From: Pseudomonas folii
GTDB lineage: Bacteria; Pseudomonadota; Gammaproteobacteria; Pseudomonadales; Pseudomonadaceae
NCBI RefSeq assembly: GCF_014357575.1
Contig: NZ_JACONW010000003.1
Coordinates: 27,658 to 91,657 of the forward strand
Reading direction: 5' to 3'
Length of the DNA stretch: 64,000 bases
Shown here: one piece after another, positions 61,857 through 64,000 of the stretch
Position numbering within the stretch: position 1 is the first letter of the stretch
How the letters are laid out: each line of letters begins with the position of its first letter
Program-made: the position numbers and the translations under genes
The notes under the pieces: model-generated
What the model saw: the letters and a program-made list of their open reading frames with translations, nothing else
What the model was told of the DNA's origin: nothing
Database searches by the model: none

Positions 61857-62900
61857 TTACTTCTTCAACTTGCGCGATAAAAATTCACGGATGTAGCCGG
61901 CCACTTCTGGCGCACGGGTTTCCAGCGTGAAATGGCCAGCATCCAGCAAATGCACTTCTGCATCCGGGATATCTTTACGATACGCCTCGGCCCCCGGCGG
62001 AATGAATGCAGGGTCGTGCTTGCCCCATACGGCCAGCAACGGCGGTTGGTGTTTGCGCAAATACGCCTGAAATGCCGGGTAAGCGGCCACATTAGTGCGG
62101 TAGTCGAGAATCAGGTCCAGCTGGATTTCTTCTGCGCCAGGCCGCGCCATGTACAGAATGTCGAGGTTGTAGCCGTCCGGCGAAAGCTTCTGCGGATCGG
62201 CTCCGGTGCCGTATTGCCAGTCACGAATCGTCTCCGGCGACAACGAAGGACGGCAGGCTTCGCGATTGGCCGCGGAAGGATCACGCCAGTAGGCTTGCCA
62301 CGGATCCCACTGATCGCTGAAACCTTCCAGATAAGCATTGCCGTTCTGGCTGATGATTGCGGTCACCTTCTCCGGGTTTGCGGCGGCAAGGCGCAAGCCG
62401 GTTGGCGCGCCGTAGTCGAAGATGTACAGCGCGTATTTCTTCAGGCCCAGCGCCTCGGTGAAACCCTCGACCACCTTATATAAGTTTTCAAAGGTGTAAT
62501 CGAACTGCCCGCGCGGCGGCGCTTTGGTGTTACCGAAACCCGGTAAATCCGGGGCGATGAGGCGGTACTGGTTTGCCAGCAAGGGCATCAGGTCGCGGAA
62601 CATGTGGCTGGCGCTCGGGAAGCCGTGCAACAGCAAAAGTACCGGGGCGTCCTTGGGACCGACTTCGCGATAGAAGACCTCCACCTCGCCGACCTTCTGG
62701 GCATGAAACGTAACGCGGAACGCATCATCGAGTGCCATAACGTTTTCCTTGGTTGCAGGTGCCTTGGAGGATGTAGGGGCAGCGCTCGCGAATGACGCGC
62801 CCAGCGCCGCGGCAGCGCCGACAGCAGATGCCTGTAAGACCTTGCGCCGACTGACGCCATTTGCATCACGGGCTTCGGCGAATGGATCGGACTTGCTCAT
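61857..62900 (-). CDS. Tat-exported alpha/beta hydrolase (haloalkane dehalogenase/epoxide hydrolase type)
   Basis: 347 aa. Twin-arginine signal SRRKVLQASA at residues 17-26. Alpha/beta hydrolase core with HGFPSAS (oxyanion), nucleophile Asp162 in IFDYGAP (the aspartate used by dehalogenases and epoxide hydrolases), and late DAGHFTLE with the catalytic His. Divergent from the LysR gene at 63045, which may regulate it. Confidence 0.9.
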   Translation of the reverse strand: MSKSDPFAEARDANGVSRRKVLQASAVGAAAALGASFASAAPTSSKAPATKENVMALDDAFRVTFHAQKVGEVEVFYREVGPKDAPVLLLLHGFPSASHMFRDLMPLLANQYRLIAPDLPGFGNTKAPPRGQFDYTFENLYKVVEGFTEALGLKKYALYIFDYGAPTGLRLAAANPEKVTAIISQNGNAYLEGFSDQWDPWQAYWRDPSAANREACRPSLSPETIRDWQYGTGADPQKLSPDGYNLDILYMARPGAEEIQLDLILDYRTNVAAYPAFQAYLRKHQPPLLAVWGKHDPAFIPPGAEAYRKDIPDAEVHLLDAGHFTLETRAPEVAGYIREFLSRKLKK

Positions 62901-62997
62901 GGTAAGAACCCAGGTTGAATGAATAGGGGTCCATGCTATTCGTTGCCTCTTCTGCAGAGAATTACCAGCTAACTCAATTCACCATTTCTATTCCTGC

Positions 62998-63012
62998 AAT
63001 GCTGCTAGCATT
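62998..63012. promoter_or_regulatory. Candidate LysR operator palindrome
   Basis: AATGCT-GCT-AGCATT, perfect arms of six, 32 bases before the LysR start in the divergent promoter region. Confidence 0.4.
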
Positions 63013-63044
63013 CCAGACACGCTACCTCATGCTACGAGTGAAAC

Positions 63045-63956
63045 ATGGATCGAATTCAGGAAATGACGCTCTTCGCCGCACTGGCCGAGCAAACCAGCTT
63101 CGCCGGGGTTGCCAGACACTTTGGTTTGTCCACCGCGACAGTCACGCGGGCCGTGGCCAGCCTGGAGACGCGGCTGGGGATTCTGCTGGTGGTGCGCACT
63201 ACGCGAAATATGCGTCTAACTGAAGCCGGACAACGCTTTGCCATTGATTGCCGCCGTTTACTCGCCGACCTGGATGAGGCTGAAAACGCTGCGGGTGGCC
63301 TGCATACCCTTCCCGGCGGATTGCTGACGGTGACAGCGCCTCAGATGTTCGGTGCGCTGCACGTTACACCGCTGCTGACCCGTTTTCTCAGCCAGTACCC
63401 GTCTGTGGAGATCCGCGCGATTCTGGTTGATCGGGTGGTGTCCATGCTGGATGAAGGCATTGACGTTGCCGTGCGCATTGGTGCCCTGCCCGATTCAACA
63501 TTGACGGCAATCCCGGTGGGCAGCGTACGCCGCATGGTCTGCGCCTCCCCCGCCTACCTGGCAGAACACGGCACCCCGCAGCACCCGGACGATTTACGCC
63601 AACACTCGACCATCTCGACATCCGCCTCAGAACGCCCACCTCAATGGGCCTTCCGGGTCGACGGGCGAGACTACACCGTGGATGTCGCTTCGCGGCTCAG
63701 CCTGACATCGTTCCAGGCTGCAATTGGCGGGGCCTTGCAGGATTGGGGGCTGACTCAAGTGCCGTATTACCAGATACGCAAACACCTGCGGGACGAGAAA
63801 CTCAAGTGCGTGCTGCCAGGGTTCGAGATCGAGCCCGAGCCGGTACATGTGGTGTATCTGGAGGGGCGTCGTGGCTCCTCGAAGGTACGTTCGTTTGTGG
63901 ATTTCTGTGTGGAAGGATTGAGGAAGGATCTGCGGTTTGAGGCGGGGATTGCTTGA
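63045..63956 (+). CDS. LysR-family transcriptional regulator
   Basis: 303 aa, CrgA-type subgroup: MDRIQEMTLFAALAEQTSFA, GLSTATVTRAVASLETRLG, then the periplasmic-binding-like effector domain with SPAYLAEHGTP. Divergent from the Tat-exported hydrolase. Confidence 0.92.
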   Translation: MDRIQEMTLFAALAEQTSFAGVARHFGLSTATVTRAVASLETRLGILLVVRTTRNMRLTEAGQRFAIDCRRLLADLDEAENAAGGLHTLPGGLLTVTAPQMFGALHVTPLLTRFLSQYPSVEIRAILVDRVVSMLDEGIDVAVRIGALPDSTLTAIPVGSVRRMVCASPAYLAEHGTPQHPDDLRQHSTISTSASERPPQWAFRVDGRDYTVDVASRLSLTSFQAAIGGALQDWGLTQVPYYQIRKHLRDEKLKCVLPGFEIEPEPVHVVYLEGRRGSSKVRSFVDFCVEGLRKDLRFEAGIA

Positions 63957-64000
63957 AGGTGACGCTTTCAAACATCAAATCAATCATGACCCTCAAATGC

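Overview
The window looks like a chromosomal segment of a fluorescent Pseudomonas, most likely of the P. syringae/P. viridiflava side of the genus. Grounds: moderately high GC with Pseudomonas-style codon use, many REP-type palindromes ending in a 'GTAGGAGC' core, a D-galactose 1-dehydrogenase that reads almost like the P. fluorescens enzyme, and typical Pseudomonas regulators. No rRNA, tRNA, CRISPR array or complete insertion sequence was seen.

Region 1 (1-11.3 kb). After the tail of an AraC regulator and three small unknown genes comes a lipid-like cluster. A minus-strand operon encodes a membrane fatty acid desaturase, a GH3-type acyl-adenylating enzyme and a Rieske oxygenase. Divergent from it are a ferritin-like di-iron protein and an alpha/beta hydrolase, then two overlapping GNAT-like proteins, then a PAP2-desaturase fusion. 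I do not recognise this as a described pathway; it is the best candidate for an undescribed biosynthetic system. An AraC regulator and a NepI-like efflux protein follow.

Region 2 (11.5-38.9 kb). This is an accessory region of short, patchy genes. It holds several likely immunity proteins (Imm33/DUF2185, SUFU, barstar, Imm50-like, possible Imm22 and DUF6896), the decayed tip of a polymorphic toxin directly before the Imm33 gene, two small genes flanked by integron attC-like sites, an IS66 remnant, a ~145-bp element present twice, and two near-identical Coq7-like genes. Upstream of an isochorismatase-fold hydrolase there is a threonine-rich leader ORF followed by an intrinsic terminator, which looks like an attenuator. 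Nine GNAT acetyltransferases are scattered over the whole window.

Region 3 (39-52 kb). Ordinary housekeeping and stress genes: a frameshifted stand-alone HisRS-like core, LysR/CMD/tautomerase, TetR/aldo-keto reductase with a clear operator palindrome, an alpha/beta hydrolase broken by a small deletion, LysE exporter, chemoreceptor and small unknown genes, separated by REP elements.

Region 4 (52.7-64 kb). A five-gene catabolic operon (2-hydroxyacid dehydrogenase, RraA-like aldolase, CitMHS transporter, HMG-CoA-lyase-like enzyme, CaiB-type CoA-transferase) with a LysR gene upstream, separated from it by a five-copy 79-bp REP array. It suggests use of a branched C5/C6 hydroxy-dicarboxylate. A PAS/HWE histidine kinase with a single-domain response regulator and a Tat-exported dehalogenase-fold hydrolase divergent from a LysR gene close the window.
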